Source: Streptomyces cinnamoneus
GTDB taxonomy: Bacteria > Actinomycetota > Actinomycetes > Streptomycetales > Streptomycetaceae
Direction: 5' to 3'
Length of the DNA stretch: 64,000 bases
Assembly (NCBI RefSeq): GCF_002939475.1
Contig: NZ_PKFQ01000001.1
Span: forward strand, 2,658,501-2,722,500
Shown: positions 1 through 10,002 of the stretch, in pieces
Layout of the letters: the number at the start of each line of letters is the position of its first letter
Numbering within the stretch: position 1 is the stretch's first letter
Made by a program: the position numbers and the translations under genes
Notes under the pieces: model-generated
What the model was told of the DNA's origin: nothing
Database searches by the model: none
The model's input: only the letters and a program-made list of their open reading frames with translations

Positions 1-129
1 GATCTCGCGGCGGCTGGTGTGATCACAGCGTCGGAGAGCAGGTGCCCCCCGACTGGCGGCGCTGATCGCCTCGGGCGACGCGTCGCGAATCGCTCGCCGA
101 CAACCCAACACCCCATACGAGGAGTAGCC

Positions 130-630
130 ATGGTTGCTTCCACGTCACATCCGCGGACTCCGGGCCGCGTACGCCACGTCGCGGTGCCGCCTGCCGCTCA
201 CGCACTCAGCACGCTTGTACGGATCGACTACGAGAACGCCGTGCTCGCCGACCTCGACCCGGCTCAGAACCGCACCGCCGAGCAATGGGCGCGAACGGTC
301 CTGGAAGACGCACCGTCTGACACGCGGCAGGCCCTCACCCAGGGCTGGACCGCACTCGGCCTGCAGCTCCGCCCGGCCCCGTCCGAGGGTTGCGTGCTCG
401 GCTGGCCGGTGCGGCGCAGAACCCCGGACCTCGTGCTCCTCTCCGCCGGCCCCACCCGTGGACTTCACGGCGAGCTGCTCTTCCAACGTCGGCCGCACGC
501 GCTGCTGTTGGCCGCTTTCATTCAGTTGGACGGCGAAAGAGCACGTGCCTTGTGGGCGCCAGCCGAGAACCGGCACCCCCACGTCATGTACCAGGTTCTC
601 GAACAGGCCGTATCCCGGGCCACAGCCTGA
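130..630 (+). CDS. Hypothetical protein, 166 aa
   Basis: I do not recognise this protein. The ATG at 130 is preceded by a good Shine-Dalgarno GAGGAG (119-124) with 5-nt spacing, so I prefer it to an in-frame start further upstream. The product is soluble: no signal peptide or membrane segment is visible. The first 30 residues are rich in Pro, Arg and His and probably disordered; the remainder (RIDYENAVLADLD to the end) looks like one compact alpha/beta domain. The pattern of a beta-rich middle and a helical C-terminus could fit a START/SRPBCC-type fold, but that is only a guess. It stands alone, with no operon partner on its strand. Confidence 0.7.
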   Translation: MVASTSHPRTPGRVRHVAVPPAAHALSTLVRIDYENAVLADLDPAQNRTAEQWARTVLEDAPSDTRQALTQGWTALGLQLRPAPSEGCVLGWPVRRRTPDLVLLSAGPTRGLHGELLFQRRPHALLLAAFIQLDGERARALWAPAENRHPHVMYQVLEQAVSRATA

Positions 631-813
631 CCACATCACGACAAGGCGCTCGCCCGCGAGACGCCGAAGCGGCAGCGGACTGCCGCCAGGTGCGGACCGG
701 CTGCATTTGCCGCCCGCCCGCAGGAGGAGTGGGTGCACTTACCCACCGCCACCCCGTCCCGGGCTGACCCGCACGACTAGGCGCCAAGCGTGGCCAGGCT
801 CATCCGGCTGCGC
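631..813. other. Convergent intergenic gap
   Basis: This gap lies between the hypothetical gene and the convergent marR-like gene. I see GC-rich sequence with repeated CCGCC/GGCGG tracts but no clear hairpin with a T-run and no credible ORF. Confidence 0.4.
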
Positions 814-1257
814 TCACGATTGCCCGGACAGGCCCTGACCCGCGGCCAGCCGCTCCATCAGGGCCGCGCTGCGCGCGAGCACCTCGCGCTCGCTCTCCGT
901 GAGTTCGGCCTCGATGGCCAGGGCCAGCCATCCGGCCCTGCGGCCGCGCTCCGCTTCCAGCGCAACCCGGCCGGCGTCCGACAGCTCGACCAGGGACTTG
1001 CGGCCGTCCGTGGGGTGGGCCCTGCGGGTGACCAGGCCCTGTTCAAGGAGGAGGCCGACCGCGCGGGCCATCGACTGCGGGCGTACACGCTGATCGGCTG
1101 CGAGGTCGCTGGTGGTCATGGCGCCGTCGCGGTCCAGAACGCCGAGCACGGCGACCTGCCCGTGCGGGATCCGGTCCTCCTGCTTCACCCGCCGGGTGAG
1201 CTTGCCCATCGCGATGCGCAGTTCGGCGGCGACGGTGGCGGCTTCCGGTGTGGGCAT
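814..1257 (-). CDS. MarR-family transcriptional regulator
   Basis: This is a 147-aa winged-helix regulator of the MarR family, which typically binds DNA as a dimer and releases it on ligand or oxidant binding. The typical architecture is visible: helical N-terminus (ELRIAMGKLTRRVKQ), a winged HTH around residues 40-100 with 'MTTSDLAADQRVRPQSMAR' and the wing 'RRAHPTDGRKSLVELSDAG', then a C-terminal dimerisation helix. The D-R pair in the wing, characteristic of MarR, is present as 'PTDGRK'. The start is ATG 1257; a longer reading would run through the upstream repeats and gives a Cys/Leu-rich nonsense N-terminus. TAAAGT lies 5 nt upstream, so a leaderless transcript is possible. It is divergent from the enolase gene, which is the obvious target together with itself. 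Confidence 0.9.
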   Translation of the reverse strand: MPTPEAATVAAELRIAMGKLTRRVKQEDRIPHGQVAVLGVLDRDGAMTTSDLAADQRVRPQSMARAVGLLLEQGLVTRRAHPTDGRKSLVELSDAGRVALEAERGRRAGWLALAIEAELTESEREVLARSAALMERLAAGQGLSGQS

Positions 1258-1262
1258 AGGGC

Positions 1263-1268
1263 ACTTTA
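1263..1268 (-). promoter_or_regulatory. Probable -10 box of the marR-like gene
   Basis: TAAAGT on the minus strand fits TAnnnT and ends 5 nt before the ATG. A -35 placed 17-18 bp upstream would fall inside the first 13-bp repeat, so a repressor on the repeats would block this promoter. This is inference from spacing only. Confidence 0.4.
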
Positions 1269-1284
1269 CCCCGGAAACGCCGTT

Positions 1285-2716
<1,432 letters not shown>

Positions 2717-2753
2717 GGCGCGGTGGCGGGCGCGACTTCGTCTCGGGTTGCTC

Positions 2754-2810
2754 GCGCGGTTCCCCGCGCCCCCAGGGCCTGTCCGGCAGACGGGGCCGCG
2801 GCCGGACAGG
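2754..2810. terminator. Convergent terminator hairpins
   Basis: Two hairpins lie between the convergent enolase and LysR genes. The first is GCGCGG-TTCC-CCGCGC (2754-2769), a motif very common between Streptomyces genes. The second pairs CCTGTCCGGC (2778-2787) with GCCGGACAGG (2801-2810), a perfect 10-bp stem with a 13-nt loop. Neither has a long T-run, as is usual in this group. Confidence 0.6.
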
Positions 2811-2812
2811 CG

Positions 2813-3790
2813 TCAGCCGCTCAGCGCGGCCAGGCCCATCGCCGCCGTGTCCCCCGGCGGCAGCCAGGCCCCGCCTTCCGGCGGCTCAAGCCAGCCTCCC
2901 GCCGCCGCCAGCTTCCGTGCCGCGCCGCGCAGCGCGTCGAGCCCGGCGTGGCGCAGTCCGCGGCGCCAGACCATCGCCACCGGAGACAGCGGCACCGGGT
3001 CGGTCAGGGGCCTCAGCACCATGCCCGGTACGTCGATGAACTCGACGCTCGCCAGGACCGACCAGCCCCGCTTCCTCACCACCCGCACGAACTCGTCCTT
3101 GCCCTCGATCTCGGGGAAGGGTTCGGCGACGGTGATCCCGCGCCCCTCGAAGAGCAGCTCGGCCAGGTCGGTCCACTCGGCGGTCGCGGCGTTCCCGGCG
3201 GCGGCGTACAGCGTCTCGCCCCGCAGGGCGTTCAGCGGGACGGCGGTCCGGCTCGCCAGCGGGTGGTCGTCACGCAGGAGCACCGCCATCGGCTCCAGTC
3301 GCACCGGCATCCACGCGAGCTGGGCCCGCAGCTCGGGCGCGAGCCCGGCCACGCGCCCGAAGGAGACGTCGAGCCGGCCGCTCAGGAGATCGGCGGCGGC
3401 GCCGGTGAGGCCGCTGTGATAGCGGCACACGAGCTCCAGGTCGGGCGCGACGCGCCGGACCTCGGCCACCACGGAGGCGCCCGTGCTGACGCGGGCGCCG
3501 ACGTCGACGAGCAGCGGCCGCTCCGCACCGGCGCAGGCCGCGGCCAGCTCGTCGTGGGCGGCCAGCACGTGCCGTACGTAGGGCAGCAGCCGGGCGCCCT
3601 CCCCGGTCAGGGACACGCTGCGGGTCGTACGGACGAACAGCTCGGCCCCGAGTCCTCGCTCCAGCCGGCGGATGTCACGGCTGAGCGCCTGCTGCGCCAC
3701 GTACAGACGCGCGGCGGCGCGGGTGAAGTGCAGTTCGTCGGCCACTGCCACGAACGCGCGCAGGAGGCGGGGCTCTATGTCGTTCGGCAC
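2813..3790 (-). CDS. LysR-family transcriptional regulator
   Basis: This is a 325-aa LysR-type regulator, a tetramer-forming activator or repressor that responds to a small ligand. The N-terminal winged HTH is clear at residues 5-65: LLRAFVAVADELHFTRAAARL, then AQQALSRDIRRLERGLGAELFVRT. Residues about 90-300 form the periplasmic-binding-like effector domain. The start is GTG 3790 (PNDIEPRLLRAF); no strong SD is visible. LysR genes often sit divergent from their target, but the upstream neighbour here (the Ig-like membrane protein) runs in the same direction and ends about 100 bp away, so the target is not evident. The ligand cannot be read from sequence. Confidence 0.9.
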   Translation of the reverse strand: MPNDIEPRLLRAFVAVADELHFTRAAARLYVAQQALSRDIRRLERGLGAELFVRTTRSVSLTGEGARLLPYVRHVLAAHDELAAACAGAERPLLVDVGARVSTGASVVAEVRRVAPDLELVCRYHSGLTGAAADLLSGRLDVSFGRVAGLAPELRAQLAWMPVRLEPMAVLLRDDHPLASRTAVPLNALRGETLYAAAGNAATAEWTDLAELLFEGRGITVAEPFPEIEGKDEFVRVVRKRGWSVLASVEFIDVPGMVLRPLTDPVPLSPVAMVWRRGLRHAGLDALRGAARKLAAAGGWLEPPEGGAWLPPGDTAAMGLAALSG

Positions 3791-3889
3791 GCAGGGCAGT
3801 CAACAACATGACGTCACGGATCGCTACCGCACAGGAGATGCGCCGCAGACGGGCCCGGTCTCAGCCGCTCGGGCCTCACCACGCCCCCG

Positions 3890-5065
3890 TCAGGCCGTGA
3901 CGCGCAGCCGGTCGCGCCGCCTCAGCAGCAGGACGCCGCCCATCACGGCCAGTGCCGCCGCGCCCATGCTCGCGCCCGCGATCAGCAGGGTGCGGTCGGG
4001 CTCGTCCAGGCCCACCGCGGCGGCTTCCTCGGCCTTCACCAGGAGGTGGCCGGTCCGTTTGACGCGGCCGTGGTGGCTGATCACGGTCACGGGGTAGCGG
4101 CCGGCCCCCAGGCCGTCCCGGAGGCGGGCCGGGCCGTAGTAGCGCGGGTCGTCGCCGTCGCCGGCCTTGCTGTCGTCGCGCTTCAGCGGGACGGGGCGTT
4201 CGAAGGCGGGGGACGTGGCGGTGAGGCGGTCCTCCTCGCCCGGATCGGGTGAGGCGTCGCGCCACAGGACGTTGACGGTGTCGCCGGGGCCGGCCTTGTG
4301 GCTGTGGGCGCGGGCCGTGTCCGGGCTGCCGGAGGGGGCGAAGAAGGCGGGGCCGCGGACGCGGCCGGTGTAGTCGCTGTCACCGGGGCGGGCGGCGCGC
4401 ACGCGCAGCGGCTTCTCGTCGATGCGGCGGCCGTCCGGGCCGGCCAGGGCGACCTTGTACGTACCGTCCTTGAGGTCCTGCGGGAGCGCGAGGGCCGCGG
4501 TGAACATCCGGGGGTTGTTCCAGTAGCCGCCCTTCGGGTCGTGGGCCAGGCGCACGGGTGCCCGGAAGGCGGGCGAGGTCGCGGTGAAGGAGTCGCCCTT
4601 CTCGCCGGGGTAGAGGTCGTCGAACCACAGCGTGAGCCGCTCGCCGGGCCGGAGCACGTCCTCGACGGCGCCGACCTGGAACTCGGGCTTGTGCGACGCC
4701 TTGACCTCCACGTGGTCCTCGGCGACGACCCGGCCGCCGGCGTGGACGGCCAACGGGTACGTGCCGGGCCGCACCCCCTCGTCGATGACGGGCCGCGCGT
4801 GGTGGCCGCCCTCGCCGTGGCGGTCGGGGGCGAGGCGCACCCGGTGGCCGAAGACGGGCGAGGAGACGGTGACGTCGCCGGTGGAGCGCACGCCCCGGAC
4901 CTCTATGTCGATCAGCTCGCCGGGGCGGTTGTCGTAAGCGCTGTTGAGCAGCACGTGCACGTCGCCCCGGCCCCCGTCGGCCGCCGCGGCGGGGCCGCCA
5001 CCGCCCAGCCACAGTGCTCCCGCCGTCACCGCCGCGCACGCGGTCCGTGTCCACGCAATGTTCAC
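3890..5065 (-). CDS. Secreted, membrane-anchored three-repeat Ig-like protein
   Basis: This 391-aa surface protein starts at GTG 5065 behind a strong AAGGGGGTGG SD; longer in-frame readings add an unlikely Arg/Pro-rich leader. Residues 1-28 form a Sec signal (TRTACAAVTAGALWLGGGGPAAAA). Three repeats of about 95-110 residues follow, each with the same frame: a PG(E/D) turn, a 'TATSPAF..PV.L' or 'TVSSPVFGHRVRL' strand, a GxYxV strand and a closing V(K/R). These look like beta-sandwich, Ig-like modules. A single C-terminal transmembrane helix (TLLIAGASMGAAALAVMGGVLLL) and a short RRRDR tail anchor it with the repeats outside. There is no LPxTG or LAxTG motif. Its function is unknown; adhesion or wall scaffolding is a guess. 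Confidence 0.75.
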   Translation of the reverse strand: MNIAWTRTACAAVTAGALWLGGGGPAAAADGGRGDVHVLLNSAYDNRPGELIDIEVRGVRSTGDVTVSSPVFGHRVRLAPDRHGEGGHHARPVIDEGVRPGTYPLAVHAGGRVVAEDHVEVKASHKPEFQVGAVEDVLRPGERLTLWFDDLYPGEKGDSFTATSPAFRAPVRLAHDPKGGYWNNPRMFTAALALPQDLKDGTYKVALAGPDGRRIDEKPLRVRAARPGDSDYTGRVRGPAFFAPSGSPDTARAHSHKAGPGDTVNVLWRDASPDPGEEDRLTATSPAFERPVPLKRDDSKAGDGDDPRYYGPARLRDGLGAGRYPVTVISHHGRVKRTGHLLVKAEEAAAVGLDEPDRTLLIAGASMGAAALAVMGGVLLLRRRDRLRVTA

Positions 5066-5180
5066 CGGGCCACCCCCTTGTCGCTTAGGAAGAGGGCCGA
5101 CCCGGCCCAAGGGTTGCGTTGTCCGCAAACCAGCGTCTTTCGCACGGCGGCCGGGAGGACGACCGGCCACGAACGGCGGC

Positions 5181-5186
5181 TACGCT
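5181..5186 (+). promoter_or_regulatory. -10 box for a leaderless GNAT transcript
   Basis: TACGCT fits TAnnnT and ends 7 nt before GTG 5194, the geometry expected when transcription starts at the start codon. No SD is present. Confidence 0.5.
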
Positions 5187-5193
5187 CCCCCAC

Positions 5194-5652
5194 GTGAGCG
5201 ACAAGGCAGACACGGGAAACACGACAAGCACAGCGAACACAACAAACGGTAGCTACGAACTCCGGTCGGGCGTACCGGCAATCGAGACCTACCGCGCCCT
5301 GCGCGCGGCCACGGGCCTCGGCGAGAAATCGGTCGAGGGGGCGGCGGCCGGGCTCCCGAACACCTGGTACGGGGTGACGGTGGAGCACGCCGGCGCCACG
5401 GTCGGGATGGGCCGCGTCGTCGGCGACGGCGGCTGCCACCTCCAGATCGTCGACATATGCGTCCTGCCCGAGCACCAGGGCCGGGGGCTGGGCAGGCAGA
5501 TCATGGAGGAGCTGACGGCCGAGCTCGAGCGGCGGGCGCCCGCCGGCGCCTACGTCTCCCTGATAGCGGACGGTGACGCCCGCCACCTCTACGCGAAGTT
5601 CGGCTTCGCCGAGACGGCGCCGGTGTCGGTCGGCATGGCACGCCTCTTCTGA
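5194..5652 (+). CDS. GNAT-family N-acetyltransferase
   Basis: This 152-aa protein would transfer an acetyl group from acetyl-CoA to an amine on an unknown small molecule or protein. The acetyl-CoA pyrophosphate-binding motif is LPEHQGRGLGRQIMEEL (about residues 90-106), preceded by the strand LQIVDICV and followed by the typical 'ARHLYAKFGFAET' near the C-terminus. The start at GTG 5194 is chosen because a TACGCT box lies 7 nt upstream; in-frame ATG 5119 would add a low-complexity leader. The N-terminus is Thr/Asn-rich and probably flexible. The gene is divergent from the Ig-like protein gene and convergent with ssrA. Confidence 0.85.
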   Translation: MSDKADTGNTTSTANTTNGSYELRSGVPAIETYRALRAATGLGEKSVEGAAAGLPNTWYGVTVEHAGATVGMGRVVGDGGCHLQIVDICVLPEHQGRGLGRQIMEELTAELERRAPAGAYVSLIADGDARHLYAKFGFAETAPVSVGMARLF

Positions 5653-5683
5653 GCCCCAAGGCCGCCCACGGCCGCCCACGGCC

Positions 5684-5727
5684 GAAAAAGCCTCCGGCCC
5701 GTGAGCTGACGCTCACGGGCCGGAGGC
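5684..5727 (-). terminator. Intrinsic terminator of ssrA
   Basis: A 16-bp perfect stem (5690-5705 with 5712-5727, arm CCTCCGGCCCGTGAG) is followed on the minus strand by CTTTTT. It lies just past the 3' CCA of tmRNA. It also sits downstream of the GNAT stop codon and could act in both directions. Confidence 0.85.
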
Positions 5728-5742
5728 CTCACATGGGATGAG

Positions 5743-6109
5743 TGGAGATGGCGGGAATCGAACCCGCGTCCAACGGTGCAGAACCAGGGCTTCTCCGTGT
5801 GCAGTTCGCTGCGATTTTCTCAGCCCCGGAGATCACGCGAACAAGTCTCCGACGGGCTCAGCCACTGTTTGATTTCCCACCAGGCCCCGTGGCCGGGCCT
5901 AGTGGTTTAGTTCCCTAGCTGATGCCAGGATCCGGGTCGGGAACAGCCCCGGGCTGACACTTCGCAAGTCGCTACTTAGGCAGCGAGGGCGAAGGAATCG
6001 CGCTTGGTGTTGGCGATTATTGGTTGCGACATATGGTTTACGAGATCATTGCCGCTTCCTCGACACGCTTCCCCTGCTTCGACATCCGCTGTCGAAACCG
6101 ATCATCCCC
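5743..6109 (-). ncRNA. ssrA: tmRNA (transfer-messenger RNA)
   Basis: tmRNA frees ribosomes stalled on broken mRNA and tags the product for proteolysis. On the minus strand the RNA begins GGGGATGATCGGTTTCGAC and ends with the tRNA-like TTCGAATCCCGCCATCTCCA, both diagnostic; the CCA is encoded. The tag frame (6014 down to 5976) reads ANTKRDSFALAA followed by TAA, and ends in the FALAA degron expected for ClpP-type recognition. Length is about 367 nt. The partner smpB lies about 100 bp upstream on the same strand. A hairpin (CACCGG 6131-6136 with CCGGTG 6144-6149) sits between the two genes. Confidence 0.97.
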
Positions 6110-6209
6110 ATGTTGTGTTTTCAAGCTGCGCACCGGTTACCAGCCGGTGTGCGATGCGCCCATCGTACGTGACCAACGCGCGAGGGTGCCAGCGAATTCC
6201 CCGGAGGGG

Positions 6210-6713
6210 CTAGCCCCGCTGGGTCTGCTGGGCCCGCTGGCGCCGGCGGGCGGCCGCGATCGCCCGGTTCGACTCGCGCGTGTCCTGCTTCTCGCGCAGC
6301 GTCTGCCGCTTGTCGTACTCCTTCTTGCCCTTGGCCAGGGCGATCTCGACCTTGGCCCGGCCGTCCTTGAAGTAGATGGCGAGCGGCACGATGGTGTGCC
6401 CCGTCTCCTGCGACTTCGAGTCGAGCTTGTCGATCTCCGCCCGGTGCATCAGCAGCTTGCGCTTGCGGCGCGCGGTGTGGTTCGTCCAGGTGCCCTGGGC
6501 GTACTCGGGGATGTGGGCGTTGTGCAGCCAGGCCTCGCCGCCGTCGATCTGGACGAAGCCGTCCACCAGCGAGGAACGACCCTGGCGCAGCGACTTCACC
6601 TCGGTGCCGGTCAGCACCATGCCGCACTCGTAGGTGTCCAGAATGTGGTAATCGTGGCGCGCCTTCTTGTTCTGCGCGACCAGCTTGCGACCCGTCTTCT
6701 CTTTCTTAGCCAT
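6210..6713 (-). CDS. smpB: SsrA-binding protein SmpB
   Basis: SmpB binds the tRNA-like domain of tmRNA and delivers it to stalled ribosomes. The 167-aa protein has the usual beta-barrel core: [26 protein letters not shown] and [22 protein letters not shown], then [12 protein letters not shown]. The C-terminal basic tail with [16 protein letters not shown] should form the helix that probes the empty mRNA channel. It lies 18 bp downstream of the S41 protease gene and directly upstream of ssrA, the common gene order. The C-terminal extension ([13 protein letters not shown]) is slightly longer than in E. coli. Confidence 0.98.
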   Translation of the reverse strand: MAKKEKTGRKLVAQNKKARHDYHILDTYECGMVLTGTEVKSLRQGRSSLVDGFVQIDGGEAWLHNAHIPEYAQGTWTNHTARRKRKLLMHRAEIDKLDSKSQETGHTIVPLAIYFKDGRAKVEIALAKGKKEYDKRQTLREKQDTRESNRAIAAARRRQRAQQTQRG

Positions 6714-6731
6714 AGCGCCGCCATTCTCGCA

Positions 6732-7964
6732 CTAGGACCCACCCCCGAGGCCACCCATTACCGCGCGGGCCCGCTGCTCCGCCCCGGCGTGGACGGCGAG
6801 GTCGGGGGTGATGCCGGCGCCGTCGACGGCACGGCCGCCGGGGGTGCGGTAGTGGCCCACGGTCAGCTCGGCGACGGAGCCGTCCGGCAGGCGGCTGGGC
6901 ATCTGGATCGAGCCCTTGCCGAAGGTGCGGGAGCCGAGGACGACCGCGCGGCCGCGGTCCTGCAGGGCGCCCGTCAGCAGCTCGGCGGCGCTCATGGTGC
7001 CGCCGTCGACCAGGACGACCAGCGGCCTGCGGGTGTCACCGCCGGGGTCGGCGTAGAGGGCGTGGGGCCTGCCGTGGACGTCGTAGGTGGCGACGAGGCC
7101 CCCGTCGAGGAAGGCGGACGCGGCGCTGACGGCCTCGGTAAGCAGACCGCCGGGATTGCCCCGCAGGTCCAGCACCACCCCCTCCCCCGGCGCGGCCGCG
7201 CGGACGGCGTCGCGCACGCGCTCGCCCGTGCCCCTGGTGAAGGACCCGACCTTGATCCGGGTGGTGGGCGGCTGCCGGTCGCCGCCGCTCGTCCGGTCCA
7301 CGGCGACGCTCTGCGTGACCACCCGCTCCCGGCGCAGCGTCCGCTCCCACCGCTGACGGCCCCGCTGGAGGGCGATGCGGACGGGCGTACCGGGGTGGGC
7401 GGGGGCCCAGGCGGCGTACGGGCGCAGCTCGCCGCGCAGCCGGGAGACGACCTCGGTGACGGGGTGGCCGGTGACGTCCACGCCGTCGACGGTGAGGATG
7501 CGGTCGCCGGGTGCGATCCCGGCACGTTCGGCGGGGCCGCCGGGCTGGACGGCGCCGACCTCCATCCCGCCCTCGCCGACGCGCCGCGTGGTGAGGCCGA
7601 CGCCGACGTAGGCGCCGTCGAGGGCGAGCGCGAAGCCCTCGTACTCACGGGCGCTGTAGACGGCGCTCCAGGCGTCGCCGCTGCGGCCGACCACTTCCGC
7701 GGCGGCCTCGGAGCCGGACTTGCCGTCCCGGGCGGCGGCCTCGGCGGCGGCGGCCACGGCCGCGCGGTCGACGGCGCGGGCGGCGGTGGCGTGGTGCGCG
7801 GGCGGCGGGACGGCCGTCGGGGGGCCGCCGCCGTGCCGCCCGTCCGCGTCGGCCCCCCAGGAGCCGGTGAGGGCGCCGGCCGTCAGGACCCCCACGAAGA
7901 CCAGCGTCAGAGCCGCCCCGCGGCGGGCGCGGCGCGGCGGAACGGACATCGTCGGGCCGAGCAT
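6732..7964 (-). CDS. S41-family carboxy-terminal processing protease with PDZ domain
   Basis: This is a 410-aa exported or membrane-anchored Ser/Lys-dyad protease of the CtpA/Prc type, which trims C-termini of cell-envelope proteins. A membrane signal segment lies at residues 16-38 (ALTLVFVGVLTAGALTG). A PDZ domain spans about 118-200 (VGVGLTTRRVGEGGMEVGAV, then AGIAPGDRILTVDG). The S41 domain follows, with LDLRGNPGG near 266, the nucleophile Ser325 in GGTMSAAE and general base Lys350 in TFGKGS. The ATG at 7964 has TAGACT 7 nt upstream, so it may be transcribed leaderless from its own promoter although it lies between ftsX and smpB. Confidence 0.93.
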   Translation of the reverse strand: MLGPTMSVPPRRARRGAALTLVFVGVLTAGALTGSWGADADGRHGGGPPTAVPPPAHHATAARAVDRAAVAAAAEAAARDGKSGSEAAAEVVGRSGDAWSAVYSAREYEGFALALDGAYVGVGLTTRRVGEGGMEVGAVQPGGPAERAGIAPGDRILTVDGVDVTGHPVTEVVSRLRGELRPYAAWAPAHPGTPVRIALQRGRQRWERTLRRERVVTQSVAVDRTSGGDRQPPTTRIKVGSFTRGTGERVRDAVRAAAPGEGVVLDLRGNPGGLLTEAVSAASAFLDGGLVATYDVHGRPHALYADPGGDTRRPLVVLVDGGTMSAAELLTGALQDRGRAVVLGSRTFGKGSIQMPSRLPDGSVAELTVGHYRTPGGRAVDGAGITPDLAVHAGAEQRARAVMGGLGGGS

Positions 7965-7971
7965 GCGCGAG

Positions 7972-7977
7972 AGTCTA
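7972..7977 (-). promoter_or_regulatory. -10 box for a leaderless S41 protease transcript
   Basis: TAGACT on the minus strand ends 7 nt before ATG 7964. No SD is seen, so leaderless initiation is likely. This would uncouple the protease from ftsEX. Confidence 0.5.
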
Positions 7978-8087
7978 GGACACCGAAGGGCGCCGTACGG
8001 TGAGTTGACCGTACGACGCCCTCGGCCTCGCGACCGTGTCCCCGCCGCCCGTCCGGGCGTCCGAGCCGCTTCTCCGGCCCCTCGGGT

Positions 8088-9008
8088 TCAGACCTTCAGG
8101 TACTTGCGCAGCGCGATGAACGCCGCCAGCGCGGGCATCAGCAGGCCGATGGCGATGACCAGCGGCATCTTGGCGAACACCGCGTCCCAGCCGATGAACT
8201 GGATGACGTCGATCTGGTGGACCAGCCAGTTGTTCACCAGGAAGTACTGGCCGCCGACGAGCAGCACGCACGCGAAGCCGGCGCCGAGCAGGCCGGCGAA
8301 CGCGGCCTCCATGATGAAGGGGGTCTGGATGTAGAAGCTGGAGGCGCCGACGAGCCGCATGATGCCGGTCTCACGGCGGCGGCTGAAGGCGGAGACCCGG
8401 ACCGTGTTGACGATCAGCAGCAGCGCCACGATCAGCATCAGCGCCATCACGCCGAGGGCCGCGATGTTCATGCCGTTGAGGAGGTTGAGCAGCGGCTCCA
8501 GGGTCTTGCGCTGGTCCTCCACCTCCTGGATGCCCGCGCGCTGCGAGAAGGCGCTGGAGATGACCTTGTACTTGGAGGGGTCCTTCAGCTTGACGCGGAA
8601 GGACTCCTGCATCTGGTCGGGGGTGAGGAACGCCGCGATCGGGGACTTCGGGAACTGCTCCCTGTAGTGCTTCCAGGCCTCGTCCGTGCTCTCGAACTGG
8701 ACCGACTGCACGATCGGCATCTTCTCCAGATCGGCCCGGATCTGTTTCTTCTGGTCCTCGGTGGCCGGCCCCTTGGCGCAGGCCGCCTCGGTCCTGGCGG
8801 TGTCGGCGTCGTTCTTGTTGCAGAGGTAGATCGAGACGTTGACCTTGTCGTACCAGTAGCCCTTCATGGAGCTGACCTGCTCGCGCATGAGCAGGGAGCC
8901 GCCGAACAGGGCGAGCGACAGGGCTACGGACACGATCACCGCGAAGGTCATCGTGAGGTTGCGGCGGAGACCGACACCGATCTCCGACAGGACGAACTGG
9001 GCGCGCAT
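8088..9008 (-). CDS. ftsX: Cell-division ABC transporter permease FtsX
   Basis: FtsX is the membrane half of FtsEX, which couples ATP hydrolysis at the division site to activation of peptidoglycan hydrolases outside the cell. The 306-aa protein has the expected layout: a first TM helix at residues 20-42, an extracellular loop of about 125 residues (DKVNVSIYLCNKNDAD to the QEVEDQRKTLEPL region) with two Cys (C63 and C78 approx.) that could form a disulfide, then three TM helices including NTVRVSAFSRRRETGIMRLVGAS, the FtsX signature. It is 30 bp downstream of ftsE and surely cotranscribed. Confidence 0.97.
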   Translation of the reverse strand: MRAQFVLSEIGVGLRRNLTMTFAVIVSVALSLALFGGSLLMREQVSSMKGYWYDKVNVSIYLCNKNDADTARTEAACAKGPATEDQKKQIRADLEKMPIVQSVQFESTDEAWKHYREQFPKSPIAAFLTPDQMQESFRVKLKDPSKYKVISSAFSQRAGIQEVEDQRKTLEPLLNLLNGMNIAALGVMALMLIVALLLIVNTVRVSAFSRRRETGIMRLVGASSFYIQTPFIMEAAFAGLLGAGFACVLLVGGQYFLVNNWLVHQIDVIQFIGWDAVFAKMPLVIAIGLLMPALAAFIALRKYLKV

Positions 9009-9038
9009 GGCGTCTTCTCAGTTCCTTTCAGTGCCGGG

Positions 9039-9728
9039 TCAGTGCTGGTAGCCGTAAACGCCGCGCGACTGGTCGCGCACGAGACGGCCCTGCTCGAGTT
9101 CGATGACGCGCTTGCGCATCTGGTCGACGATCTGCTGGTCGTGCGTCGCCATGATGACGGTGGTGCCCGTCCGGTTGATCCGGTCCAGCAGCTTCATGAT
9201 GCCGACGGAGGTCTGCGGGTCCAGGTTGCCGGTCGGCTCGTCGGCGATCAGCAGCATCGGGCGGTTGACGAACGCGCGGGCGATGGCGACGCGCTGCTGC
9301 TCACCGCCGGACAGCTCGCCGGGCATCCGCTCCTCCTTGCCGCCGAGCCCCACCAGCTCCAGGACCTGCGGGACCGCCTTGCGGATCTCGCCGCGCGGCT
9401 TGCCGATGACCTCCAGGGCGAAGGCGACGTTCTGGCTGACGGTCTTGTTGGGGAGCAGCCGGAAGTCCTGGAAGACCGTGCCCAACTGGCGACGCATCTG
9501 GGGCACTTTCCAGTTGGAGAGCCGGGCCAGGTCCTTGCCGAGCACGTGGACCTGGCCGTGGGTGGCCCGCTCCTCACGCAGCAGCAGCCGCAGGAAGGTG
9601 GATTTCCCCGAGCCCGAGGAACCGACCAGGAAGACGAACTCGCCCTTCTCGATCTCGAGCGAGACGTCCCGGAGTGCCGGACGGTTCTGCTTGGGGTAGG
9701 ACTTGGAGACGTTGTCGAATCGGATCAC
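9039..9728 (-). CDS. ftsE: Cell-division ATP-binding protein FtsE
   Basis: This is the cytoplasmic ATPase of FtsEX (229 aa). All ABC motifs are present: Walker [10 protein letters not shown] (residues 36-44), Q-loop VFQDFRLLP, signature LSGGEQQR, Walker [13 protein letters not shown] and switch His in MATHDQQ. The start is GTG 9728 ([13 protein letters not shown]); longer readings run into unrelated sequence with no ABC homology. No good SD is visible. The gene order ftsE-ftsX-S41-smpB-ssrA is typical of actinomycetes; prfB, often adjacent, is here separated by two inserted genes. Confidence 0.97.
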   Translation of the reverse strand: MIRFDNVSKSYPKQNRPALRDVSLEIEKGEFVFLVGSSGSGKSTFLRLLLREERATHGQVHVLGKDLARLSNWKVPQMRRQLGTVFQDFRLLPNKTVSQNVAFALEVIGKPRGEIRKAVPQVLELVGLGGKEERMPGELSGGEQQRVAIARAFVNRPMLLIADEPTGNLDPQTSVGIMKLLDRINRTGTTVIMATHDQQIVDQMRKRVIELEQGRLVRDQSRGVYGYQH

Positions 9729-10002
9729 GAATGCACCACGCGGTCGGCCTGGATAGCGGCACGGAACGCCGCGTTCACGGCGCCCGTCGGTGTGCGTGAC
9801 CCTACCGAACCACCCGTGCACGCGCAGTCGGCCTCGGCTGCCGGGGCACGCATTACCCTCTTCTTCAGGGACAAAACCATGACAATCGGTCCGCTTTCGC
9901 TGTTCAGGGGACCGCCCGCGCCGAACGGCGGGAAAGCTGGCACAGTGGTAAGGGAACCGCACGGCTCTCTCGCGCGTTGGACGTACCGGAGGAGGAGATC
10001 GC

